Of a stretch of 64,000 nucleotides of DNA, positions 52,331 to 60,623 are shown in pieces. This DNA is from Chitinophaga skermanii. GTDB lineage: Bacteria; Bacteroidota; Bacteroidia; Chitinophagales; Chitinophagaceae. The stretch covers positions 186,001 through 250,000 of the forward strand of contig NZ_QLLL01000003.1 of the NCBI RefSeq assembly GCF_003259335.1. The letters run 5' to 3'. The notes beneath the pieces are model-generated. The model did not search any database. It was not told the origin of the DNA and worked only from the letters and a program-made list of their open reading frames with translations. Both the position numbers and the translations under genes were made by a program. Numbering within the stretch: position 1 is the first letter of the stretch; each line of letters starts with the position of its first letter.

Positions 52331-55300
52331 ATGACAAAGGATTCTACGTTCTTGTCGCTTGTAAAGCAATATTGCAAGCTACTCACCCTCGCCATGCTAT
52401 TACCTATGGTAACGAAAGCAGCCAATGCCGACGAACAACCTAGTAATAGTAATCCTTCTCTTACAGTAGGATTCAATAAAACGCCGATTATTACAGCATT
52501 CGGACAAATTGAATCGCTTACTGATAAGAAGTTTTGTTATAGTAAAGAAGATATCGATGCGCGCAAAGCCATCACGCTCGAGAAAAGAAAACGCAAATTG
52601 TCGGACTTGCTCGACAAAATCGGTGAGCAAACCTCTTTAGTATTTGCAACGATGGACAACAACATCGCTGTAAAACCATTCGAAGAAAACAGTACTACTA
52701 AACCTGCTGCAAACAATATTCCATTAGTAGGAACAGGTTTCGATGCGGTATCTATTGCTACAGTAGTAGAGAACATCGTAAAAGGCCATGTTTCTGCATC
52801 AAATGGTGATCCTTTGCCGGGTGTAACCGTAAAAATCAAAGGCACATCAAAAGGTACTGCTACCGATGTGCTGGGTAATTTTACATTGGATGTACCTGCC
52901 GGTAGCACATTACAATTGTCGTTTGTAGGTTACTTACAACAAGAAGTAACTGTAACAAGCAACAACTTAGTGATTACCATGCAGGAAGATACCCGTCAAA
53001 TGAACGAAGTGGTAGTAACTGCATTGGGTATTAAAAAAGAAACCAAAAAACTCGGTTATGCCGTGCAAAAGGTAAGTGGCGAAGATATGATCAAAGCCAA
53101 CCCGCCTAGCATTGGTGCCGGTTTAATGGGTAAGGTAGCCGGTTTGAACGTTTCTGCTCCTAATGGTGTGGAAGGTAGTTCTATGCGCTTAGTAATCCGT
53201 GGTAACACAAGCATTAGCCGCAATAACCAACCACTGATTGTTATTGATGGTATTCCATTAGATAATGATATGAACTCGTTCAAAGGTGGTAGCGAAAAAT
53301 CATCGGATAACGATCCTACAAAAGCAGATGCTTACCAAGATTGGGGTTCCGTGTTGAACTTCATTAACCAAGATGACGTAGAAGATATGAGCATCTTGAA
53401 AGGCCCTACTGCTGCTGCATTATACGGTGCGCGTGGTTCTAATGGTGTAATTATGATTACCATGAAGAAGGGTAAAAAGCGCCAAGGTTTAGGGGTTGAT
53501 TATAACTTCTCTTACCGCGTTAATAATCCTTACCGTTACCAAGATATGCAAAACGAATACGGTTACGGCGGTGCTGTAGGTTTGTATTCTGCTAATAAAG
53601 GCTTCGCCATTGATGCAGCATCTGGTAAACCGCGTTATGGTGCGGAAGCAACTTGGTCGGGTGCTAATATTGATGGTCAATACACCAGCCAAGGTCCTAC
53701 ACCATGGGGTAATAACACGTGGGATTTGTTTAGCTGGTATGGTACGGCTGCATCTTGGGGCCCTAAATTAGATGGCCGCGAGATTTTGTGGTGGGATGGA
53801 ACCGTGCGTAAATGGGACCCGCAGCCCGATAACTTGAAGGCTTTCTTTAAAAATGGCCATACTACTACCCATAACGTTTCTGTGAATGGAGGTAGTGATC
53901 TCGGTACAATGCGCTTATCTTATACCCGCGTAGGTAACGAAGCCATTATCCCGAACAGCAATTACTCGCAAAATACAGTGAACTTTGCCGGTAATATGAA
54001 CGTATCTAAACGTTTGAAAGCTGAAATCACAGCTAGCTATACCGATTACGATCGTTTAAACTCTCCACAAGTAGGTAACTATAATAGCGCATGGACTAAA
54101 TTCATGGTCTACGGTATGTCGCGCGATTACAAACCATTAGAACAAGGTTTGTACCAATTCCCGAACGGATCGCAGCGTAAATTCGATTTAGGTAACTTCC
54201 CTATGTCGTACCCATACGGTTCTTATGGTAGCGATATTTATTGGAATACCTACCAGAATAATACCACTTTGCAACGCAACCAGCTAATTGGTAACGTTAA
54301 ATTATCGGCAGAGATTACACCTTGGTTAGATGTAGTGGGTCGCGCCGGTATCGATTACAATACCAATGATTTCGAATCTAAATTCCGCCCGGTTGATTCT
54401 GGTGGGGTAGATGGTAAATATGGTCATGAATTGTATAGAAATACTACGCAGAACTACGAATTCTTAGCCACTGCACATAAGAATGACATGCTTACGAAAG
54501 GTTTGAACCTTAGCTTTACGGCCGGTGCTTCTTCTTTGAATACCGATAACTATGCTATGCAAGGTTGGAACAAAGGTCCTTTTGCAACACCTTTCATTTA
54601 CACATTGAAAAATGTGAAAAACATTGCACAATTAACGGATAAAGACTTAACAAACGAGTACCGTTACGAGAAGAAGCTGAATTCGTTATATGGATTGTTA
54701 GACCTTTCGTATAAGAATTATTTATTCTTAACAGTAACAGGTAGAAATGATTGGTCGTCTACTTTACCATCGAATTCGAATTCCTACTTCTATCCATCTG
54801 CTTCCTTGGGCTTCGTATTCTCGGATGCATTTAAAATGAATACCAATGGTTGGTTAAGCTTTGGTAAAGTGCGATTAGCGGTAGCAGGCAGTGCGAATGA
54901 TGGTAAACCATACGAAACAATTTACACGTACGATGCGAGTGTATTCGGTGGCCAATCTACCCGTAGTATCAAAGATGTATTACCTCCTTCAGCCCTTAAG
55001 CCACAGCGTTCAACAGCGTACGAGGCAGGTTTACAAATGGCCTTCTTTAAGAACCGTTTAAGCTTCGACTTCTCTTATTACAACATCAAATCTACCGACC
55101 AAATCATCGATATCAACGTAGCACCATCAACAGGTGTAAGCAAGGTGATCTTCAACACAGGTAAGTTACAGAACAAAGGATTCGAGATGATCGTGAGAGG
55201 ACGTGCGGTTGAAAAGAGAGACTTCTCTTGGGATGTAGCCTTGAACTTAGCACATAACCAGAACAAATTGATTGATTTGGGTGGTGATGTTCCATTCTAT

Positions 55301-56086
55301 GAAATTGGCAACCTTTTCGGTGCTGAAAACGGTGTAGTAATGCGCGTGGCAGAAGGACAGAACTATGGTGTGATTTATGGTTACGATTATACTTATAAAG
55401 ATGGTAAGCGCGTGGTGGAAGATGTGAAAGATGCAAGTGGCAACATCATCGGAACAAGATATGTAACCGGCAAAGAAGTAGTACCTATTGGTAATGCTAC
55501 CCCGAAATTAACAGGTGGTTTAACGAATACCTTTAACTATAAAGGCTTCAGCTTATATACCTTGGTTGATTTTAAATATGGTGGTGAAATTTATAGTGGT
55601 AGTTATGCTGCAGCAATGGGTAATGGTTTAGCGCCAGCAACAGTAAAAGAAAGAAATGGAGGGGGTTTACCTTACACTTATCCTGATGGAACAACGGCCA
55701 ACGATGGTGTAATTATCGAAGGTGTATATGCAGATGGGAAGCCAAATACAACGGTGGTAAACAACATGTGGAAATATGCGGCAGCGTATGCGGCATGGTC
55801 TAACATTCGGATTCCGCGTAGTAATTCAGTATTTGAGAATACTTGGGTGAAAATGCGCGAGGTTACGTTGACTTACCAAATTCCGGCTTCGGTTATTCGC
55901 AGAACGGGTTTCATCAATAACCTGAGTGTGTCTGTAATTGGCCGTGATTTGTTTTACATCTATTCTTCCTTACCTGATCGTTTAAATCCAGAAGGTGTAA
56001 ACGGTATTGGTAATGCGCAAGGTATCGAGTTTGGTGCTTTCCCGGGTACGAGATCGTACGGTGCATCTATTAAAGCATCATTCTAA
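52331..56086 (+). CDS. SusC/RagA TonB-dependent receptor of locus 3
   Basis: The protein has 1251 residues, longer than the others. N-terminal signal, STN domain (~45-115; G-Q-I-E-S-L-T-D-K-K-F-C-Y-S), a linker, carboxypeptidase-regulatory domain (~150-220), junction V-V-V-T-A-L-G-I-K-K-E-T-K-K-L-G-Y-A-V, plug with G-A-R-G-S-N-G-V-I-M, and barrel ending A-S-I-K-A-S-F. The junction matches the locus 1 SusC, so the two are probably paralogues. It imports an unknown substrate. Confidence 0.93.
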   Translation: MTKDSTFLSLVKQYCKLLTLAMLLPMVTKAANADEQPSNSNPSLTVGFNKTPIITAFGQIESLTDKKFCYSKEDIDARKAITLEKRKRKLSDLLDKIGEQTSLVFATMDNNIAVKPFEENSTTKPAANNIPLVGTGFDAVSIATVVENIVKGHVSASNGDPLPGVTVKIKGTSKGTATDVLGNFTLDVPAGSTLQLSFVGYLQQEVTVTSNNLVITMQEDTRQMNEVVVTALGIKKETKKLGYAVQKVSGEDMIKANPPSIGAGLMGKVAGLNVSAPNGVEGSSMRLVIRGNTSISRNNQPLIVIDGIPLDNDMNSFKGGSEKSSDNDPTKADAYQDWGSVLNFINQDDVEDMSILKGPTAAALYGARGSNGVIMITMKKGKKRQGLGVDYNFSYRVNNPYRYQDMQNEYGYGGAVGLYSANKGFAIDAASGKPRYGAEATWSGANIDGQYTSQGPTPWGNNTWDLFSWYGTAASWGPKLDGREILWWDGTVRKWDPQPDNLKAFFKNGHTTTHNVSVNGGSDLGTMRLSYTRVGNEAIIPNSNYSQNTVNFAGNMNVSKRLKAEITASYTDYDRLNSPQVGNYNSAWTKFMVYGMSRDYKPLEQGLYQFPNGSQRKFDLGNFPMSYPYGSYGSDIYWNTYQNNTTLQRNQLIGNVKLSAEITPWLDVVGRAGIDYNTNDFESKFRPVDSGGVDGKYGHELYRNTTQNYEFLATAHKNDMLTKGLNLSFTAGASSLNTDNYAMQGWNKGPFATPFIYTLKNVKNIAQLTDKDLTNEYRYEKKLNSLYGLLDLSYKNYLFLTVTGRNDWSSTLPSNSNSYFYPSASLGFVFSDAFKMNTNGWLSFGKVRLAVAGSANDGKPYETIYTYDASVFGGQSTRSIKDVLPPSALKPQRSTAYEAGLQMAFFKNRLSFDFSYYNIKSTDQIIDINVAPSTGVSKVIFNTGKLQNKGFEMIVRGRAVEKRDFSWDVALNLAHNQNKLIDLGGDVPFYEIGNLFGAENGVVMRVAEGQNYGVIYGYDYTYKDGKRVVEDVKDASGNIIGTRYVTGKEVVPIGNATPKLTGGLTNTFNYKGFSLYTLVDFKYGGEIYSGSYAAAMGNGLAPATVKERNGGGLPYTYPDGTTANDGVIIEGVYADGKPNTTVVNNMWKYAAAYAAWSNIRIPRSNSVFENTWVKMREVTLTYQIPASVIRRTGFINNLSVSVIGRDLFYIYSSLPDRLNPEGVNGIGNAQGIEFGAFPGTRSYGASIKASF

Positions 56087-56120
56087 CCGATTCCATTAAT
56101 TGTTTTCTAAATCTAACCGT

Positions 56121-57725
56121 ATGAAAAGATCATCAAAACTATATATAACGCTGGGCTTGGCTGCGATCACTTCCATGAGTGCTTGCAGAAAGGGCTTCGA
56201 GAGCATGAACCAACCGTGGGAGGAGCCAAGCAGTACAAATATTAATACTTCGTTTAACAGTATTTTGTCGACACTCGATTTGCCGGCACAAGAACTGGTA
56301 ACTTATAATGAATTCATTTACCCTGCTACGCAATTGGGTATGATTTCGGCAAGTTCCGGTTATCACTTAGAAGATGCCACAAAAGACATCTGGAAGAACT
56401 ATTACTATGCATTGATTGATGCACGTTTAATGGAGAAAATGATTGCGGCAGAACCGGATCAATCTCGCATGAAAAATGTAACGGCGATGTTGAAAATCAT
56501 CATGGCATATAAAACATTGCATGTGAGTGATTTCTTTGGCAACATGCCATATTCTGAAGCCGGTAAAGCAGCAGATGGTACTACTAAATACCGTGTAGCA
56601 TTTGATAAGCAAAACGTGATTTACGAACAATGCCTTGCTGATTTGAAATGGGCTGTAGATAATTTAAGCAGCGATGCTTCACAAGTATCGTATGGTGCAT
56701 ATGATACCTTTTTAAAAGGCGACATTAATCGTTGGCGCAAATTTGCTAACTCATTACGCTTACGTTATGCAGTAAGAATGAGTGAAGTGAATGCAACAGC
56801 AGCGCAAACAATTATTGCGGAAGCATTAACGAAGCCATTGTTAGAAGATGGTGAAGACGTTGGGTATTACCCTCAACAAATGCCGGGTTTAACCTTTATT
56901 TGGAAAACGTGGGCTTACAGCGGTACTTACTTACGTTTAGGCACCACCATGTGGAAGATGATGAGTGATAATAACAACACGAACGGTAGTGGCATTTTCG
57001 ATCCACGTTGTAAAGTGTTCTTCGAACCAAACGAAGCTGGTCAATGGGTGCCTTACCCACAAAACCCAACATCTGGAACAACGGTGGATGGTGCCCGTGC
57101 TTATGTTGATGCTGAGCGTGATAAAGCTTGGGGTAATAAAGCCGGTGCAAAATATGCCTTGTTCAACTATTACATGGGGCGTGATAATACTACCATGCCG
57201 CAATTATTCATTACAGCAGCGGAAGTACACTTCTTGAAAGCGGAGATCTATTTACGTGGTTTGGGTGCTGCTAAAAACGCGGGTGCTGCCAAAACGGAAT
57301 ATGATGCAGGTGTGAAATCATCTGTAACGCAGTACATTTCCCAAGCTATTGTAAGTGGTACGAGTGGTCCGTGGGTAGTAAGTAAAATAACTGCGCAGCC
57401 AACCACTACGGAAATGAACACTTTCATGACCAATCCCAAAGTAGCCTTTAATACGGCGAATGAAGCAGCTGCCTTGAAACAGATTTATGCGCAATCATGG
57501 ATCAACTTCTTCACCCAACCGGGCGAAGCATGGGCTTTGCAACGTCGCACAAACAACGCTACGCCAATGGAAACGGATAATGCGAGTTATTATGGTAACC
57601 AACGATATGGTAAGCTGAAAAGATTCCCATATCCAGCGGATGAAGCGAACTACAATTACGCCAACTGGTACGCAGAAACGGGCGGCAACGACCTAGAAAC
57701 GAACAAAGTTTGGTGGCAGAAATAA
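56121..57725 (+). CDS. SusD-like_2 lipoprotein of locus 3
   Basis: The protein has 534 residues. A lipobox leads to Cys22 (S-M-S-A-C). SusD-like_2 elements include M-L-K-I-I-M-A-Y-K-T-L-H-V-S-D-F-F-G-N-M-P-Y, I-N-R-W-R-K-F-A-N-S-L-R-L-R and a C-terminal W-W-Q-K. It belongs to the same group as the locus 1 SusD. ATG at 56121 is chosen over 56100 for the lipobox distance. It is the last gene of locus 3; no enzyme gene follows before the terminator at 57823. Confidence 0.9.
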   Translation: MKRSSKLYITLGLAAITSMSACRKGFESMNQPWEEPSSTNINTSFNSILSTLDLPAQELVTYNEFIYPATQLGMISASSGYHLEDATKDIWKNYYYALIDARLMEKMIAAEPDQSRMKNVTAMLKIIMAYKTLHVSDFFGNMPYSEAGKAADGTTKYRVAFDKQNVIYEQCLADLKWAVDNLSSDASQVSYGAYDTFLKGDINRWRKFANSLRLRYAVRMSEVNATAAQTIIAEALTKPLLEDGEDVGYYPQQMPGLTFIWKTWAYSGTYLRLGTTMWKMMSDNNNTNGSGIFDPRCKVFFEPNEAGQWVPYPQNPTSGTTVDGARAYVDAERDKAWGNKAGAKYALFNYYMGRDNTTMPQLFITAAEVHFLKAEIYLRGLGAAKNAGAAKTEYDAGVKSSVTQYISQAIVSGTSGPWVVSKITAQPTTTEMNTFMTNPKVAFNTANEAAALKQIYAQSWINFFTQPGEAWALQRRTNNATPMETDNASYYGNQRYGKLKRFPYPADEANYNYANWYAETGGNDLETNKVWWQK

Positions 57726-57822
57726 GTAAAGAACTGTTCACTACAGGTAAAAAATCATCCTTCGCTTGTTTGCCCCTTGTGTAGAACTGGATTTTATAGT
57801 TAGTTTTCCCCAAGAATGAAGA

Positions 57823-57857
57823 GGCTGTCATATGCAAGTATGGCAGCCTTTTATTTT
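57823..57857 (+). terminator. Rho-independent terminator after locus 3
   Basis: GGCTGTCATA pairs with TATGGCAGCC (one G-T) and is followed by TTTTATTTTT. Confidence 0.85.
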
Positions 57858-58112
57858 TGGCCCATTTTAAGCCCTTTTAACATTTATATACCTATCCTCG
57901 ACCCTTTAGTTGGAAAGCATAGAATAAACGTATATAAGCCCCTTGTAAGCCCTATTGTTCGTTATTGCATTAAGTAGGTGGTAGGTTATGTGGAATGCTG
58001 CCTGCCCCATCCTCCCAATAAGCCAAATAACCACCCTTTAGGTGTAATTAAGTACTCCGAAACGCTTAAATAACTAAGATTGAATATGTTCTAAGGCCGG
58101 TTAACTATAAAA

Positions 58113-58178
58113 GATAGGCAAAAGATAGGGTAGAGATAGGCTAAGGATAGGCTTTTAATAGGGTTAGGATAGGCAAAC
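58113..58178. repeat. Tandem array, 11-bp period (GATAGGCTAAG family)
   Basis: Six units start at 58113, 58124, 58135, 58146, 58157 and 58168, core GATAGG (AATAGG in unit 5). The core is the reverse complement of CCTATC in the 25193 array. Confidence 0.9.
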
Positions 58179-58240
58179 TACATGGAAACTACCTGAAACT
58201 ACATGGAAATACCCATAATTTACATGGAAACTACATGGAA
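58177..58240. repeat. Array of ACTACATGGAA units, about 11-bp period
   Basis: ACATGGAA occurs at 58180, 58201, 58222 and 58233 with degenerate units between, at spacings of 21, 21 and 11. It adjoins the GATAGG array. Confidence 0.75.
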
Positions 58241-58466
58241 CAGACTTGAAGCTATTTTGTCTACTATAGGCAAGTAAGCGTAACCTATGATAAGCAATAA
58301 GTAGGTAGTAGCCTATTGATTAAGAACTTATTATTTTCACTATTACCACACCAAGATCCTCCAAACCCTCCTTATAAACCTTCAACAACAATTTGTTAAC
58401 TCAACTACAATTTAGTCCATCCCACACATTCAATATTAACTACATCTAATAGCGCTCCCACCGCCC

Positions 58467-58589
58467 TTCACCACAGTAGCACCAAAGCCCCATCGACATC
58501 CCGATAAAACGGCGACGCAGTCTTTCGCCGTTTTTCCTCCTTTCTTTGGTTACTTTCTTTGGAGAAGCAAAGAAAGTAACAAATAGGAT
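58467..58589. repeat. 123-bp dispersed repeat, copy 2
   Basis: Same length and orientation as 46924-47046, with six differences. It carries the same perfect 13-bp stem (GTTACTTTCTTTG/CAAAGAAAGTAAC). Confidence 0.9.
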
Positions 58590-58611
58590 GCTGCCAAACC
58601 TTACAATACTG

Positions 58612-58643
58612 CAAAAAAAAGAGAGTGCTTTTGACGGCACTCC
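58612..58643 (-). terminator. Terminator, minus strand, after the GH88 gene
   Basis: GAGTGC pairs with GCACTC (loop of 8), and eight Ts follow within the minus-strand transcript after TC. Confidence 0.7.
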
Positions 58644-58678
58644 CTTTCGGCTGTAAATAATAATTAGGTCATTAACTA

Positions 58679-59875
58679 TTAGGATTTAGCCATTTCTTTA
58701 TAACGAATCATAGCTTCAATGAAGTAGTAATCGGCGTATGTTAAAGGAACGTCGATTTCTGTGCCGTGCGGAATGCTACCTACGCTATGTTTCAGGATGA
58801 AACCACCGTATGTACCTGGTGCGGCTTTATAAGTAGGGGTAGAGAGGTTGGTAAGAACCGTTTCTGCCACCTTGATATAGTTTTTAGCTTCTTTTTTATT
58901 GTACGTGCTAAGTTCCAACAAAGCAGAGGCCATCACTGCAGCAGCAGATGCATCGCGGAGGGCGTTTGGAATATTGGTGGCGTTATAGTCCCAATAAGGG
59001 ATTTTGTCCTTTGGCATATGCTTATCCGTGAGCATGAACTTAGCAATGTTATTTGCTTGTTTTAGGTAGATAGGGTTTTTCGTTTCGCGGTACATAACCG
59101 TGTAGCCGTATAAGCCCCAAGCTTGGCCGCGTGCCCATGCCGATTCGTCGGCGAAGCCTTGCGCTGTTCTTTTAGAGATAATACCACCCGTGTTAGCATC
59201 GTAGTTAACTACGTGGTAGCTGGCGTAATTGGGATGAAAATGGTTTTTCATTGTTGTGTTGGCGTGCGTAAGAGCAATTTTCGCATAGGAAGAGTCGCCT
59301 GTTACTTTAGTAGCCCAGAAGAGTAACTCGAGGTTCATCATGTTATCGATGATAACGAGGTATTCGTTGGGTTTGCCGTTCCACGACTTAATTACACCTG
59401 TTTTCTCGGAGAAGCGGGTGCAGAGTGATTTAGCACTTTGAATGAGGATTTGTTTGGTGGCTTCATCGGGTTGAAGGCGGTAGAGATTCCCGAAACTACA
59501 GTACATCATAAACCCGAGGTCATGCGTACCGGTGTTCATCTTTTCTTTCTCCAATAAACCTAAAATGCGTTTTGCCTCGTTAAAGTTCTGCGTGTCCTTT
59601 TTTTGTTCATACAAATACAAAAGTGAACCCGGGTAGAAGCCACTGCACCACCATTCGGAATTGCTGGTTACCAATTGGTTCTTCGTTGAATCGAATGATT
59701 TTGGAAAACGACCTTCAGGCAATTGCTGCTGCATTACTTTGTATTGCGCAACGGCATCGGAAAGATTTTGATCAATCGTTTTCAACAAGGCTTTGTTATT
59801 CGCCTTCTGGGCTTGTGCCCCGTGGAATGCCATGGGTAGCATAAGAGATGCTACGATGAATGATTTTAATTTCAT
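58679..59875 (-). CDS. GH88-family unsaturated glucuronyl hydrolase, secreted
   Basis: The protein has 398 residues. A signal peptide (M-K-L-K-S-F-I-V-A-S-L-M-L-P-M-A) is visible. An alpha6/alpha6 barrel pattern follows with H-D-L-G-F-M (Asp119), D-N-M-M-N (Asp177) and W-A-R-G-Q-A-W-G-L-Y-G, as in family 88. These enzymes remove delta-4,5-unsaturated uronic acid from oligosaccharides left by polysaccharide lyases. The two Asp residues sit at the spacing seen in known enzymes. It stands alone on the minus strand with a LacI-type palindrome 85 bases before its start. Confidence 0.92.
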   Translation of the reverse strand: MKLKSFIVASLMLPMAFHGAQAQKANNKALLKTIDQNLSDAVAQYKVMQQQLPEGRFPKSFDSTKNQLVTSNSEWWCSGFYPGSLLYLYEQKKDTQNFNEAKRILGLLEKEKMNTGTHDLGFMMYCSFGNLYRLQPDEATKQILIQSAKSLCTRFSEKTGVIKSWNGKPNEYLVIIDNMMNLELLFWATKVTGDSSYAKIALTHANTTMKNHFHPNYASYHVVNYDANTGGIISKRTAQGFADESAWARGQAWGLYGYTVMYRETKNPIYLKQANNIAKFMLTDKHMPKDKIPYWDYNATNIPNALRDASAAAVMASALLELSTYNKKEAKNYIKVAETVLTNLSTPTYKAAPGTYGGFILKHSVGSIPHGTEIDVPLTYADYYFIEAMIRYKEMAKS

Positions 59876-59959
59876 GCGTTACGTATAATATGACTTGGAT
59901 GATTGTTGGCTACGGTTTTCCCCGTGGTAGAAATCACCGTAAAAATGACAAGATAGGAA

Positions 59960-59983
59960 ATTTATGCAAACGATTGCATAAAT
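59960..59983. promoter_or_regulatory. LacI-type operator upstream of the GH88 gene
   Basis: Perfect 10-bp arms (ATTTATGCAA and TTGCATAAAT) surround ACGA. The GCAAACG-like core fits LacI/GalR family sites. No LacI gene lies in the window. Confidence 0.7.
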
Positions 59984-60014
59984 CTTAAAAGTTTCGGTAT
60001 GAGCGGTTTCTCAA

Positions 60015-60545
60015 CTAGGTTGGAAGGCTGCTGATAGCAGCGTACATTGTACCATTATTAAATACAGAAGCACGCGAACGGAGCTTTGTTACGTGTATAA
60101 ATCCAGCCTCTAGGAGCAACGATTTTAATTCGGAAAAGGGCAGGGGGAAGGGTACCCACTGGTTAGCGCGGTTGGTATCGTATTCTACAATCAGCAACTT
60201 GCCTTGTGGCTGTAAATATGACTTAAGTTGTTCTATGAAATTGGCCTGTTGTTTTACATAGTGAAGGGCATTGGCCATTAAAATGCCATCGAGGTTATGC
60301 AAAGGAAGCCCGATTTGTGTAAAATCGGCCTGGAGAAATTGTAAATGTAGGCCTGCTGGGTAGAAATGCTTGTTAAACTGTACAAGGTGCTTATCAACTG
60401 CGTAAATATGACTTTTAGGGGCAAGATATTGTGCTAGTGCATAAGTAAATAACCCACTGCCACAACCCAAGTCGGCCCAATTTTGAGGCCGCTCCTGTTT
60501 TAATTGCGGGGTATTAATTAAATCGATCGCTTCGTTTAATTCCAT
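60015..60545 (-). CDS. Class I SAM-dependent methyltransferase
   Basis: The protein has 176 residues. Motif I is W-A-D-L-G-C-G-S-G-L-F-T, then an acidic turn V-D-K-H, then L-Q-F-L-Q-A-D-F and D-G-I-L-M-A-N-A-L-H-Y-V, the class I pattern. It transfers methyl from SAM to an unknown acceptor. ATG at 60545 is preferred over TTG at 60578. It lies 78 bases after the TonB receptor stop, both on the minus strand, so they may be co-transcribed. Confidence 0.88.
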   Translation of the reverse strand: MELNEAIDLINTPQLKQERPQNWADLGCGSGLFTYALAQYLAPKSHIYAVDKHLVQFNKHFYPAGLHLQFLQADFTQIGLPLHNLDGILMANALHYVKQQANFIEQLKSYLQPQGKLLIVEYDTNRANQWVPFPLPFSELKSLLLEAGFIHVTKLRSRASVFNNGTMYAAISSLPT

Positions 60546-60623
60546 GCTTGGGGTTGCTTTTTCAACTCTAAGTAACAAATCATTTTACGCAAAGTTGAAC
60601 GAAACTTGGTAGTTAACAGGAAT

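Larger units (their letters stand above)
57726..58678. other. Long convergent intergenic region with repeats
   Basis: 953 bases without a gene contain the locus 3 terminator, two 11-bp-period arrays (58113-58178 and 58177-58240), the second copy of the 123-bp repeat (58467-58589) and the GH88 terminator (58612-58643). I see no coding sequence. Confidence 0.7.
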
